Positions 17,161-26,038 of a DNA stretch of 64,000 nt are shown here, piece after piece. Source of the stretch: Burkholderiaceae bacterium (lineage in GTDB: Bacteria > Pseudomonadota > Gammaproteobacteria > Burkholderiales > Burkholderiaceae_C); NCBI GenBank assembly GCA_016790575.1, contig JAEUOU010000010.1, positions 248,001 to 312,000 on the forward strand. Direction: 5' to 3'. The notes beneath the pieces were generated by a model. It searched no databases, was not told the DNA's origin, and saw only the letters and a program-made list of their open reading frames with translations. Numbering within the stretch: the first letter of the stretch is position 1; every line of letters begins with the position of its first letter. The position numbers and the translations under genes were made by a program.

Positions 17161-18120
17161 CTACTGTCCGCGAACCATCGCCAGCACCTGGCCAGCGTCC
17201 AGCGTGGCGGCTTTTTGCCGGATCTGGGGCAGATACTGTGTCTGCATCTGCTTGGCCGGGCCCAGCAGGCCCTGGAAAGTGTCGCGCAGCATCGCGGTGT
17301 TCATGACCCGCCCGCCGCCGTAGTACCGTTTGGCCAGCTGGCCCAGCGCATAGGTGGTGGCAAACGAAAAGGCCATGCCGGTTGCCGCACCACCGATTTT
17401 TCCCATGGTTTTGCCCGCCGCCTTGCCCAGCAGGCCGCCGAGCAGTTTGCGACCGAACTGCTCCAGGTACTGCGAGGTCATGCCCACACCGGCGGCGGCA
17501 ATGAATTCCTTGATGTGGCCCTGGTCGAGGGATACCCCATGGGCCTGCCCGATGCCATAGACCATCTTGATCTGCAGCGGGATGATCGCCATGGACGCCC
17601 AGGACTGGGGCAACAGCTCCAGAGCGCCGTTGAGGAGCGCGTAATTGAGGATCGAACGATCCACTTCGGCCTCATTGACCGCCGGGCTTGCCCCCGGCTG
17701 CAGTGAGGTGGCGGCAACAGGCCGTGGCGCGGCGGCCGCTTCGGCAGGGACAAAGGGCTCGACCGCCTGTTCGATGGCACGGGCCTGATCGTTACCGGTG
17801 CCGAGCGCGGACTTGAGCCGGTCAAGAAAAGCCCGCTCGGAGTCGGTGGTGCGACCGTCCGCCTCACACACACACAGAGCCATTTCGTAGGCGTAAAGAC
17901 GCAGGTTGTCGTCTTTCAGGGCGGCGGCGGCATCGTCCAGGCTGACGCGTTTGAGCATCACATCCTGCACCAGCATGCGCAGGTCGATGGTGGCCGAGTC
18001 CGGTGCGAGCGACTCCGCCATGCGGCGGATCTCTTCGCGCTCGCGTTCGTCTTTTGAGCCGTCGGCGATGGCCGCGTGAAGGGCAATGGCAAGAATGGCT
18101 TTCTGGTCGTCGGGGTGCAT
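17161..18120 (-). CDS. TerB-like / DUF697 two-domain protein
   Basis: The 319-residue protein has two parts. Residues ~1-110 look like a TerB-type helical domain (DQKAILAIALHAAIADGSKD, YAYEMALCVCEADGRTTDSE). Residues ~150-300 resemble DUF697/YcjF-type membrane-associated regions (QSWASMAIIPLQIKMVYGIG, AAAGVGMTSQYLEQFGRKLL), with Gly-rich hydrophobic stretches. A Pro/Ala linker joins them. The function is not established. TerB domains occur in tellurite-resistance and stress systems; DUF697 often sits beside small GTPases, none of which is seen here. An in-frame GTG at 18144 is an alternative start. Confidence 0.65.
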   Translation of the reverse strand: MHPDDQKAILAIALHAAIADGSKDEREREEIRRMAESLAPDSATIDLRMLVQDVMLKRVSLDDAAAALKDDNLRLYAYEMALCVCEADGRTTDSERAFLDRLKSALGTGNDQARAIEQAVEPFVPAEAAAAPRPVAATSLQPGASPAVNEAEVDRSILNYALLNGALELLPQSWASMAIIPLQIKMVYGIGQAHGVSLDQGHIKEFIAAAGVGMTSQYLEQFGRKLLGGLLGKAAGKTMGKIGGAATGMAFSFATTYALGQLAKRYYGGGRVMNTAMLRDTFQGLLGPAKQMQTQYLPQIRQKAATLDAGQVLAMVRGQ

Positions 18121-18329
18121 GGAACATCTTTCAGGAGGTACCACCCGCGCGCCACGCGCATTTTTCTTGACGGCTTGGCAAACGGGCGCTGCGATGATGC
18201 TACCAAGGCGGCCGCCCGGGCGAACAATTCCTCACCGCGGGTATCCCTTTGGCGGCATCAGGCCATCGGGCTTCGGGAAGAGCGGCCGATCACCCCGTGG
18301 AGGCGGCCCTCAGGCGAGGCCGGCCGGAA

Positions 18330-18758
18330 TCAGCCGCGTGGCGTATCGCCACGCAATCCTTTGCGTTTTCGCTGGCGATCAAGGTACCAGGCCAGAAACG
18401 GCAGCAATGCCATGGAACCCGGAATGGCCCAGATGAACAGGTAAGGACTGACCGACGACGCCGAACGAACCATGGACTGAAGGCGCACCTTGTCGTCATC
18501 GGTCCAAGTGCCACCCCGGCGCTCTTTCATCAGCAAGGGCCAGGCACCTTTGATATGCGCCAGTTCGTCGCGAAAGCGCCGCGTCTCGCGTCGATTGCTG
18601 GCCAGAAACGAGCAAAACCAGACTGGCGCCTTGGGCATCCTGGCCTGAAAGTGGGTCGTTTCGTCAGCATTGAACCCGCCGGGAGCGCCCACAGCATTGT
18701 CAGCACGCGCCCGCGTGTCGCCAGCAGGAAGGGAAACCGGGAGGGAAGGGTCTGACAT
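18330..18758 (-). CDS. Hypothetical protein with C-terminal membrane helix
   Basis: About 142 residues from the ATG at 18758 (an earlier in-frame start would give 169). The middle is charged (NRRETRRFRDELAHIKGAWP). One membrane helix follows near the C terminus (YLFIWAIPGSMALLPFLAWYL), then a very basic tail (DRQRKRKGLRGD). The arrangement recalls the LETM1-like RBD region, but the similarity is weak. No clear ribosome-binding site decides the start. Function unknown. Confidence 0.5.
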   Translation of the reverse strand: MSDPSLPVSLPAGDTRARADNAVGAPGGFNADETTHFQARMPKAPVWFCSFLASNRRETRRFRDELAHIKGAWPLLMKERRGGTWTDDDKVRLQSMVRSASSVSPYLFIWAIPGSMALLPFLAWYLDRQRKRKGLRGDTPRG

Positions 18759-18927
18759 GGCGTCGATTATCGCGGTGAGACCCGGATCCGGCTGTGGCAT
18801 TTTCCCCACCCGAACCGGGTTTGCAGCGGGGATGAACATCTGCCAGGTAACCCTGCTACCCGATACCCGAAGTTGACAGACGCCTGCACATGGGCTTCAC
18901 TGCAGGTTTCGACCGCCGGAGGGATTG

Positions 18928-19644
18928 ATGGACCGACGCGATTTCGTGGAAAGTTGCGCTCTGGGGGCGGGCGCCCTGGCGGCGACACTGGCTGGCCCCG
19001 GCTGGGCAGCGACCGTGGTGCCCCGCAGCTATGCGCGCACCGTGCTCGTTGATGAGTATGACCGTCCGATCCTGGCGTCCCGGCTGAAGCCCAAGATCAA
19101 TTACGTGTTTCACTATCCGTTCGAGGCCACGCCGGTGTTCCTGCTGGAACTGGGCAAAGCAGCGGCGCCGGTGGCGCTGCAGACAAAAGATCGCCAGGAC
19201 TACCAATGGCCCGGTGGTGTTGGCCCCGGCCGCAGCATCGTTGCCTTCAGTGCGATCTGCGCGCACCAGCTGGTCTACCCGACGCGGGAGGTAAGTTTCA
19301 TCAGTTTTCGCAAAGGCCCGGCGGTCAACCCCAAGACGCCCAGCAAAGGGGAAGACCTGATCCACTGTTGCGCGGACCATAGCCAGTACGACCCGTCACG
19401 CGGCGCCCAGGTCCTGGGCGGACCCGCGGAACAGCCCCTGTGCGCGGTGCTGCTGGAGCATGATCCGCGTAACGACCAGCTCACAGCGACGGGCACACTG
19501 GGCGGCGAACTTTTCGAGGCATTTTTTCGCAAGTACGAAATGAAGCTCAGCCTGGAGGTCGGCTTCCATGCGCGCAACCGCGTTGCCGCGCGCAGCACGG
19601 TGCGGGAACTGGAGCGGTTTTGCCGCAATCCCGTGCGCTGCTGA
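18928..19644 (+). CDS. Tat-exported Rieske [2Fe-2S] protein
   Basis: The 238-residue protein starts MDRRDFV, a twin-arginine motif, followed by a hydrophobic stretch and an Ala-rich cleavage region near residue 28. The cluster ligands are C111-A-H113 and C148-A-D-H151, the Rieske CxH...CxxH pair, with an extra Cys at 147. It should be a periplasmic or membrane-anchored electron carrier. No oxidase, reductase or cytochrome partner gene is adjacent, so the partner is unknown. The ATG at 18928 has a GGAGGG site upstream; the TTG at 18925 is less likely. Confidence 0.75.
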   Translation: MDRRDFVESCALGAGALAATLAGPGWAATVVPRSYARTVLVDEYDRPILASRLKPKINYVFHYPFEATPVFLLELGKAAAPVALQTKDRQDYQWPGGVGPGRSIVAFSAICAHQLVYPTREVSFISFRKGPAVNPKTPSKGEDLIHCCADHSQYDPSRGAQVLGGPAEQPLCAVLLEHDPRNDQLTATGTLGGELFEAFFRKYEMKLSLEVGFHARNRVAARSTVRELERFCRNPVRC

Positions 19645-19695
19645 TGGCCGAGGTCGGCTTGCCCCTGCGTCCCCTGTGCCGGTGCGGCAAGGGCC

Positions 19696-20874
19696 TTACA
19701 GGCGCGCCAGGCGTGCCAGCGCGGCGCGCAGCGTGTCGTCTTTCTTGGCGTAGCAGAAGCGGATCACCTTCTGGTCGAAGCCGTTGCCGTAGAACGCGGA
19801 CAGCGGAATGGCCGCCACGCCGACTTCGGTGGTGAGCCAGCGGCAAAAATCGGCCTCCGGCAGGTCACGCTCCGGCACAGCCAGCCCCGAGATGTCCACA
19901 CACTGGAAGTAGCTGCCCTCGCTGGGCAGCAATCTGAAACGGGTTTGCGCCAGTCCGTCGCGGAACAGGTCACGTTTGGCGGCGTAGAACGCCGGCAGTT
20001 GCAGGTAGGGTGCCGGATCGGCCAGGTAGGCGGCCAGGCCGTGCTGCATGGGGGTGTTCACGGTGAACACGTTGAACTGGTGCACCTTGCGGAATTCCGC
20101 CGTCAGGGTCGCCGGGGCGCAGACGGTGCCTACCTTCCACCCGGTGACATGGAAGGTCTTGCCGAAGCTGCTGACGATGAAGCTTCGCGCGGCCAGCCCC
20201 GGGTAGCGGGCGGCGCTGAGGTGCTCGTTCGGCGCGTAGACCATGTGCTCGTAGACCTCGTCGCTGATGACGAACACGTCGGTCGGAGCCAGCAGCGCGT
20301 CCAGGCGGCGCATGTCCGCGTCGCTCCAGATCGTCGCGCTGGGGTTGTGCGGGCTGTTGATCAGGATCGCGCGGGTGCGCGGTGACAGGGCTGCCGCGAT
20401 GCGGTCGAAATCCGGGCGGAAGGTGCCCGGCGTCAGCGGCACCGGAACGGCCACGCCGCCGGCGAGTTCGATGTTGGGCACGTAGCTGTCATAGCAGGGT
20501 TCGAGCACGATGACTTCATCCCCCGCACGGACAATCGCCAGGACGGCGGTCAGGATGGCCTGGGTGGCGCCGGCGGTGATGGTGACTTCGGTGCCCGGGT
20601 CGTAGCGTCGGCCGTGCAGCGCCAGCACCTTGGCCGACACCGCATCGCGCAGGGCGGGTACACCAGGCATCGGCGGGTACTGGTTCAGGCCGCGCCGCAT
20701 GGCGCCCGTGACGGCATCGACCAGTTGGGGATCGCAATCGAAGTCCGGAAAACCCTGGCCGAGATTGACCGCGCCTTTTTCGGCAGCCAGGGCCGACATC
20801 ACGCTGAAAATGGTGGTGCCCACCTTGGGCAGCTTGGATTGCAGGGCAGGGCTGTGATCTGGGGAAGCGGTCAT
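19696..20874 (-). CDS. PLP-dependent aminotransferase, YbdL / methionine aminotransferase type
   Basis: This 392-residue fold-type I aminotransferase shows GQGFPDFDCDPQLVDAV, NQYPPMPGVPALRDAV, INSPHNPSATIW and the PLP lysine in SSFGKTFHVTGWKVG. The pattern fits the KAT/YbdL branch that transaminates methionine with keto-acid acceptors. It lies 11 bp downstream of cysB in the same direction, so a sulfur-amino-acid role fits its neighbours. Substrate assignment is by family resemblance only. Confidence 0.85.
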   Translation of the reverse strand: MTASPDHSPALQSKLPKVGTTIFSVMSALAAEKGAVNLGQGFPDFDCDPQLVDAVTGAMRRGLNQYPPMPGVPALRDAVSAKVLALHGRRYDPGTEVTITAGATQAILTAVLAIVRAGDEVIVLEPCYDSYVPNIELAGGVAVPVPLTPGTFRPDFDRIAAALSPRTRAILINSPHNPSATIWSDADMRRLDALLAPTDVFVISDEVYEHMVYAPNEHLSAARYPGLAARSFIVSSFGKTFHVTGWKVGTVCAPATLTAEFRKVHQFNVFTVNTPMQHGLAAYLADPAPYLQLPAFYAAKRDLFRDGLAQTRFRLLPSEGSYFQCVDISGLAVPERDLPEADFCRWLTTEVGVAAIPLSAFYGNGFDQKVIRFCYAKKDDTLRAALARLARL

Positions 20875-20885
20875 GGGGATGCGGT

Positions 20886-21839
20886 TCAGAGGTCGTAATC
20901 GGTTTCATGGCCGCTCAGGGCCAGCGTGATGAGCTTGCGGTCGAGCCGGTCGGACAACAACTCGGCGAAGCGATAGACAAAGTTGCGCAGCCAGGCCCCT
21001 CGCTTGAACGCAACACGGGTGACGTTCTGACCGAGCAGTGCGCCCAAGGGGCGGGTGACCAGATCGGCGTTGCCGTCGCGGGCCGCCAGGTCCCGCACTG
21101 CCATTTCGGCGACGATGCCGATTCCGAGCCCCAGCCGGACATAGGTGGTGATGACGTCGGAATCAATGGCTTCCAGGGCAATGCGTGGCACCAGTTTGCG
21201 GCTCTCGAAGGCTTTGTCAATGCGCGTACGCCCGGTAAAGGAGGGGTGGTAGGTGATCAGGGGCTCATGGGCCAGGTCTTCGAGAGTCAGTCGCTCGACC
21301 CGGGCCAGCGGATGATCGGCCGGCACAACCAGCATGTGCTGCCAGTCGTAACAGGGCAATGTGACCAGCGCGTCGTAGTCCGCCAGGGATTCAGTGGCAA
21401 TGCCAATTTCGGCGACATCGTCGATGAGCATGCGCGCCACCTGATCCGGGGTGCCCTGATGCAACGCGACGTTGACTTTGGGAAAGGCGGCACGCAGTCG
21501 GGATACCGGTACCGGCAGTACGTAACGGGCCTGGGTATGGGTTGTCGCGATCGAGAGCACGCCGCTGTCCTGCGCGGAATACTGCTCGCCAATTCGCCGC
21601 AGGTTGCCGACCTCGCGCATGATCAGGTCAATGCTGCGCAGCACATGCTGCCCTGGTTCGGTGACCCGTTTGAGGCGTTTGCCGTGTCGGGCAAATATCT
21701 CGATGCCCAACTCTTCTTCCAGCTCAATGATGGCTTTGGAAACACCCGGTTGCGAGGTGTGAAGTGCTTTGGCGGTTTCGGTGAGGTTGAGGTTGCGCCG
21801 CGCGGCTTCCTGGACAAATCGGAACTGGTGAAGATTCAT
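20886..21839 (-). CDS. cysB: LysR-type regulator CysB
   Basis: The 317-residue protein begins MNLHQFRFVQEAARRNLNLT, with the helix-turn-helix KALHTSQPGVSKAIIELEEE. The effector domain contains TTHTQARYVLPVPVSRLRAA and the ITYHPSFTGRTRIDKAFES block that is diagnostic for CysB/Cbl. CysB activates sulfate uptake and reduction genes with N-acetylserine or O-acetylserine as signal. The sulfate transporter at 4.7-10.8 kb is a likely target. It lies downstream of a sirohydrochlorin chelatase gene and is preceded by a perfect 12-bp palindrome, a possible autoregulatory site. Confidence 0.93.
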   Translation of the reverse strand: MNLHQFRFVQEAARRNLNLTETAKALHTSQPGVSKAIIELEEELGIEIFARHGKRLKRVTEPGQHVLRSIDLIMREVGNLRRIGEQYSAQDSGVLSIATTHTQARYVLPVPVSRLRAAFPKVNVALHQGTPDQVARMLIDDVAEIGIATESLADYDALVTLPCYDWQHMLVVPADHPLARVERLTLEDLAHEPLITYHPSFTGRTRIDKAFESRKLVPRIALEAIDSDVITTYVRLGLGIGIVAEMAVRDLAARDGNADLVTRPLGALLGQNVTRVAFKRGAWLRNFVYRFAELLSDRLDRKLITLALSGHETDYDL

Positions 21840-21854
21840 CGCGAACTCTTATAT

Positions 21855-21866
21855 TGATCGCGATCA
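21855..21866. promoter_or_regulatory. Palindrome before cysB
   Basis: TGATCGCGATCA is a perfect 12-bp palindrome in the 43 bp AT-rich gap between cbiX and cysB. Placed 16 bp before the cysB start, it could be an autoregulatory operator or part of a local promoter. The assignment is tentative. Confidence 0.35.
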
Positions 21867-21882
21867 TTATTTCATATCACAT

Positions 21883-22269
21883 CTAACTAACAGCAATGCG
21901 GCCAAGCACTTCGATCAAGCGGGGGTCTTCACCGACCGCGGGTCGCAAGTCGAACTGCACGTTGGGATACTGATCCCGCAATTCCGCGACCATACGTGGC
22001 AGGTCCTCGCGGGCGTGCTTGCCGACACCCAGAAACAAGGGAAGCACCACCATGTGGTTGACGCCGCGACCCGCCAGATCGGCCACCGCAGACGCCAGGT
22101 CCGGCTCAGACCATTCGAGGTAGGCACAGCGGACCACCGTGGCGGGCTCCATTGCGAGAACCTGCGCGGCGACTGCCTCGATGGGGGCGCGCCAGGCTGC
22201 ATCGCGCGAGCCATGGGCGAACAGCACGACCGCACGTTGGCGAAAAGAGGAGAGTCCTGCGCAGGTCAT
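21883..22269 (-). CDS. cbiX: Short sirohydrochlorin chelatase (CbiX/SirB type)
   Basis: The 128-residue protein has the class II chelatase signatures VVLFAHGSRDAAW near the N terminus and LPLFLGVGKHAREDLP further on, with a metal-binding His in each. Short CbiX proteins insert Co or Fe2+ into sirohydrochlorin; next to cysB, the iron step of siroheme synthesis for sulfite reductase is likely. The ATG at 22269 overlaps the lptG stop (ATGA), so translation is coupled to lptG. A longer in-frame opening runs inside lptG and is rejected. Confidence 0.85.
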   Translation of the reverse strand: MTCAGLSSFRQRAVVLFAHGSRDAAWRAPIEAVAAQVLAMEPATVVRCAYLEWSEPDLASAVADLAGRGVNHMVVLPLFLGVGKHAREDLPRMVAELRDQYPNVQFDLRPAVGEDPRLIEVLGRIAVS

Positions 22270-23372
22270 CGTCGAAGCACCAGCCATCCGAATGCCGCCA
22301 GCGACAAGGCACTGTAGAGCAAGCCCGGCGCGGCGGCAGCCAGCCATGGTTGCCAGTTTTGAAGATTGCCCACAAAACCGAACACGTTGTTCAGAAGGAA
22401 AAAGCTGATGCCCACAATCACGCCCAGGAACACATAACCGGTGATGCTCCCCGAACGGAAGTGAAGGTAGGCGAAGGGCAGGGCAAGTACCACCATGACA
22501 AGGCAACTCAAGGGGTAGAAGACCTTGCGCCAGAACTCGATCTCGTAGCGCTGGGCGGTCTGACCGTTGTCGCGCAAATGGCGGATGTAGGTGAAAAGGT
22601 CCACCGTTCGCATACGGTCGGGCTTGAGCAGTGCGGCCGAGACCATCTCTGCGCTCAAGCTGTTGGGCCACTCCAGTGAATCCCGCACCATCCGGCGCAC
22701 CGATGGCGCCGTTGCGCCCATGATTTCGAATTCGGTCCGCTGGACCTGATGCAGCATCCATCGACCATTCTTGCCAAATGTGCCGGAATCGGCCTCGGTC
22801 AGCGACCGCATCTGGCCGCTACGGTCGAACTCGAACAGAGTCACGTTGCGCAGGCTGCCGTCGGGTGCCAGAGAACGCACGTTGACCGAAAAGGCCGATT
22901 CCTGCTGACGCTCCTTGAGCCATGCACCTGTCTGTCCCGTGGTCAGGTTGCCCTGATGGCGTGCCTTCAGCAATTGGGCGCTGCGATCGCTCCAGGGCGC
23001 CACATAGTCACCGAGCAAAAATGTCAGGACAACAAAAAAGCCACCGAGCAACAACAGGGTTTTGAGCGCCAGGGCAGGTCCCAGGCCGCTGGTCCGCAAG
23101 ATCGTGTACTCCGAACTTTGGGCCAACCGCGCCATGACGTAAATGCATCCAATCAGGACGGTAATCGGCAGCAACTCGTACAGATGATTGGGAATCAACA
23201 ACACCACGTACGTCAGCGCGTGTTCGAATTGATAGCCAGAGGCGCCACCGCGGCCGATGGCCGGCAATTCGTCGACCAGGTCGAAGAACAGGAACAGGGA
23301 AAGGAAACCCGCGGTCACAAAAGCCACAGACAGTGCGACCTCGCGGTAAAGGAGACGTCGGACGGTTCTCAC
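22266..23372 (-). CDS. lptG: LPS export ABC transporter permease LptG
   Basis: The 368-residue protein has an N-terminal helix pair (ALSVAFVTAGFLSLFLFFDLVDE), a large periplasmic beta-jellyroll segment (residues ~130-260) and three C-terminal helices. This is the YjgP/YjgQ architecture. LptF, LptG and LptB2 extract LPS from the inner membrane for transport to the cell surface. It overlaps lptF by 4 bp upstream and cbiX by 4 bp downstream. Confidence 0.92.
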   Translation of the reverse strand: MRTVRRLLYREVALSVAFVTAGFLSLFLFFDLVDELPAIGRGGASGYQFEHALTYVVLLIPNHLYELLPITVLIGCIYVMARLAQSSEYTILRTSGLGPALALKTLLLLGGFFVVLTFLLGDYVAPWSDRSAQLLKARHQGNLTTGQTGAWLKERQQESAFSVNVRSLAPDGSLRNVTLFEFDRSGQMRSLTEADSGTFGKNGRWMLHQVQRTEFEIMGATAPSVRRMVRDSLEWPNSLSAEMVSAALLKPDRMRTVDLFTYIRHLRDNGQTAQRYEIEFWRKVFYPLSCLVMVVLALPFAYLHFRSGSITGYVFLGVIVGISFFLLNNVFGFVGNLQNWQPWLAAAAPGLLYSALSLAAFGWLVLRR

Positions 23373-24490
23373 ACACTCGCCTCACGGTGGTGCGGGCGGC
23401 GTGACAGCCATGAGCGCCAGCTCCAACCCTGGTGTCGAGCAATCAACCACGCCATGGCGACTGCGAGCACACCGCCGTGCAGACCGATCAGCCAGGCAAG
23501 CAGTGTGACCTGACCGGCGGCTACCCAACTTTGCCCCAGGTTGAGCAGGTTGTAATAGATAACAAAGGCGAACAGGGCAAAAACCAGACTGCCGCTGCGA
23601 CCCGCTCGCGGGTTGACATTGGCCACAGCCAAGGCAAGCATCAGCAGGTTCAATGCGGAAAAGATCAGCCCGATCCGCCAACCCAGCTCACCCTGATTCT
23701 CGGGGGTCGGCTCACGCAAAAGGCGCAAGGTGGATCGCGAACGGGCGGGTAGTTCCTGCAGCGGCGCCAGCCGTTTCTCGTCGATCACCGTCCGGTATTC
23801 TTCGAACTCGCTGAGTTTGATGGGCCGGTCCCGGTTGACCGACTGGTCCATTTCAAGACGTTGACCTTTGTTGAGTATGAGGATCCGGCGCCCGTCGACC
23901 ATTTCGATACGCGCGCTGCGGGCCGACGTGACCGAATGTGTACCGCGCTCGCGGGCGGCGATGAAAACGTTACTTCCCCACTGACCATCAGTTGATTCCT
24001 TGTCAACGAAGAAAACCCGATTCCCGTCCGCGCTCTCCTGGAACTGTCCGGGCGCGATGCGCTCGATATCGCCCCGGCGCTCATAGCGATCACGCAATTC
24101 ACGAATTTGCTGGTTGGACCAGGGCCAAATCAGCAGCGACAGCACCGGGATCATCAGCAGCACCGGCCAGGCGAAGCGCAACAGGGGGGTTAGAAACCGC
24201 AGGCTACCCTGGCCGCTGGAAAACCAGATCACCATCTCCCGGTCCGCGTACATCCGTGACAAGGTGGCAACAATAGAAATGAACAGGCTCAGGCTGAGCA
24301 GGGTTGGCAGGTAACCCAGCACGGTGAACCCCAGGATCAACAACACCTCGGAGGGATTCACGACCCCCCTGGAAGCCTGTCCCAGGGTACGAATCAGCAT
24401 CATCGTCATCACGATGGTGGCCAGAACGACCAGCGTCGCCCCGAAGCTTCGTGCCAGTTCCCGGCGGATCGAGGAATGGAATAACATCAA
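23369..24490 (-). CDS. lptF: LPS export ABC transporter permease LptF
   Basis: The 373-residue LptF/YjgP family protein starts MMLFHSSIRRELARSFGATL. It includes SEVLLILGFTVLGYLPTLLSLSLF, a periplasmic middle domain, and C-terminal helices with LGWRIGLIFSALNLLMLALA. It is the first gene of the leftward lptF-lptG-cbiX-cysB run. Only 21 bp separate it from the divergent pepA start, so the lptF promoter must reach into pepA or overlap its promoter. Confidence 0.92.
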   Translation of the reverse strand: MMLFHSSIRRELARSFGATLVVLATIVMTMMLIRTLGQASRGVVNPSEVLLILGFTVLGYLPTLLSLSLFISIVATLSRMYADREMVIWFSSGQGSLRFLTPLLRFAWPVLLMIPVLSLLIWPWSNQQIRELRDRYERRGDIERIAPGQFQESADGNRVFFVDKESTDGQWGSNVFIAARERGTHSVTSARSARIEMVDGRRILILNKGQRLEMDQSVNRDRPIKLSEFEEYRTVIDEKRLAPLQELPARSRSTLRLLREPTPENQGELGWRIGLIFSALNLLMLALAVANVNPRAGRSGSLVFALFAFVIYYNLLNLGQSWVAAGQVTLLAWLIGLHGGVLAVAMAWLIARHQGWSWRSWLSRRPHHREASV

Positions 24491-24511
24491 TCGTCAACTC
24501 AAAACGTGATT

Positions 24512-26002
24512 ATGGACTTTGAACTGCTTGCGCTTGATTCCCGCACTGCCCCCGCGCTTGAAACCGAGACACTTGTCGTCCTGGTTCCCGAGGGCTTCAA
24601 CGATCTGAGCTGCCCGCTGTCGGCCTTGGTCAGCGATACGCTGCGCAGTGGTCACCTCAGTGCCAAGCCGGGGAAAATGCTCCCGCTGTACCAGCACCCG
24701 GCCATCAAAGCGCCTCGAGCCGTCTTGGTGGGTTGCGGCGACGGGAAAGCCAAGGCGCTTGGTCTGGCCGTGGAAGCAGCCATTGCCGCTTTGAAGTCCG
24801 GACCAACCCGGGAGATCACCGTCGCGTGTTTGTCTCCTTGCGACGGGCCGGGTATCCGGGCCGCTGTGCTGGCCGCGTCACGCGCGACTTACGAATACAC
24901 CGAAACAAAAACGACGTTTGAGCCGTCAGTGCTTCTCAGAGTGAGGCTCGGCGTGCCAGAGCCAGACTTGGTGCAATCCGCCTTCAACGAAGCAGTTGGA
25001 ATCGCAGCGGGAATCGGCCTCGCACGACATTGGGCCGATCGTCCGGGCAATCACGCCACACCGACCGGGCTGGCCAAGGCGGCAAAAGATATTGCCCGCT
25101 ACGCGGATATCCGATGCAGGGTCCGCGGTCCCGACGAGGTGAACAAACTCGGCATGGGCGCGTTCCTTGCGGTAGCGAAGGGTTCAGCCGAGCCGTTGCG
25201 ATTCATCGAATTGAGCTACTCGGGGGCAAACGGGAGCCAAGCCCCCATCGTTCTGATTGGCAAAGGAATCACCTTTGATTCCGGCGGGATCTCACTCAAG
25301 CCAGCCGCCGAGATGGATGAGATGAAATTCGATATGGGCGGAGCCGCCAGTGTTCTGGGTGTTTTTCGCGCACTTGCCGAGATCCGACCGGCCGTCAATG
25401 TGATTGGTCTGATTCCTGCCTGTGAGAACCTGCCCTCGGGGACCGCCGTGAAACCTGGCGATGTGGTCACCAGTCTGTCGGGCCAGACCATCGAGATATT
25501 GAACACCGATGCCGAAGGTCGCCTGATCCTGTGCGATGCACTGACCTATGCCGCCCGATTCAAGCCGGCGGCCATCATCGATATCGCCACCTTGACCGGT
25601 GCCTGCGTGATTGCCCTAGGTCACCTCCGGACCGGCCTTTTCGCGAACGATGACGAACTCGCCAAGGCATTGCAGGAAGCGGGCGAGCTTGCGCAGGATA
25701 CCTGCTGGCGCATGCCATTGGACGACGAATATGCGGAAGGCCTGAAATCGCGATTCGCCGATGTCGCCAACGTGGGGGGGCGCCCGGGCGGCGCGGTGAC
25801 TGCGGCGAAGTTCCTGCAACGATTTGTCGAAGGGCAGAAGTGGGCGCACCTGGATATTGCCGGAACCGCGTGGAAGAGCGGGGCGGCCAAGGGCGCAACC
25901 GGACGGCCAGTTGGGCTTCTGGTTTCCTACTTGCTGATGCAGTCCGCCTCCGCTGGCCGGGGGGCACCGTCCAAATCCCGGACACGGCGACCCAAAAAAT
26001 AG
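24512..26002 (+). CDS. pepA: Leucyl (cytosol) aminopeptidase PepA
   Basis: About 496 residues from the ATG at 24512 (a GTG at 24506 is also in frame). The M17 peptidase motifs are present: IGKGITFDSGGISLKP for metal binding and NTDAEGRLILCDALTYA, the family signature. The enzyme cleaves N-terminal residues from peptides using two divalent metals. The C terminus has a basic extension (SKSRTRRPKK). PepA-HolC order is common in proteobacteria. Confidence 0.95.
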   Translation: MDFELLALDSRTAPALETETLVVLVPEGFNDLSCPLSALVSDTLRSGHLSAKPGKMLPLYQHPAIKAPRAVLVGCGDGKAKALGLAVEAAIAALKSGPTREITVACLSPCDGPGIRAAVLAASRATYEYTETKTTFEPSVLLRVRLGVPEPDLVQSAFNEAVGIAAGIGLARHWADRPGNHATPTGLAKAAKDIARYADIRCRVRGPDEVNKLGMGAFLAVAKGSAEPLRFIELSYSGANGSQAPIVLIGKGITFDSGGISLKPAAEMDEMKFDMGGAASVLGVFRALAEIRPAVNVIGLIPACENLPSGTAVKPGDVVTSLSGQTIEILNTDAEGRLILCDALTYAARFKPAAIIDIATLTGACVIALGHLRTGLFANDDELAKALQEAGELAQDTCWRMPLDDEYAEGLKSRFADVANVGGRPGGAVTAAKFLQRFVEGQKWAHLDIAGTAWKSGAAKGATGRPVGLLVSYLLMQSASAGRGAPSKSRTRRPKK

Positions 26003-26038
26003 TCAAGTCCCCAAGGAACAGCCCCGAAGCAATCGCGA

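Noticed and set aside
15159-17306. Plus-strand open frame of about 715 codons overlapping hrpA in another frame
   Set aside because: Arg/Gly/Ala-rich composition without motifs; a shadow of hrpA in a high-GC genome.
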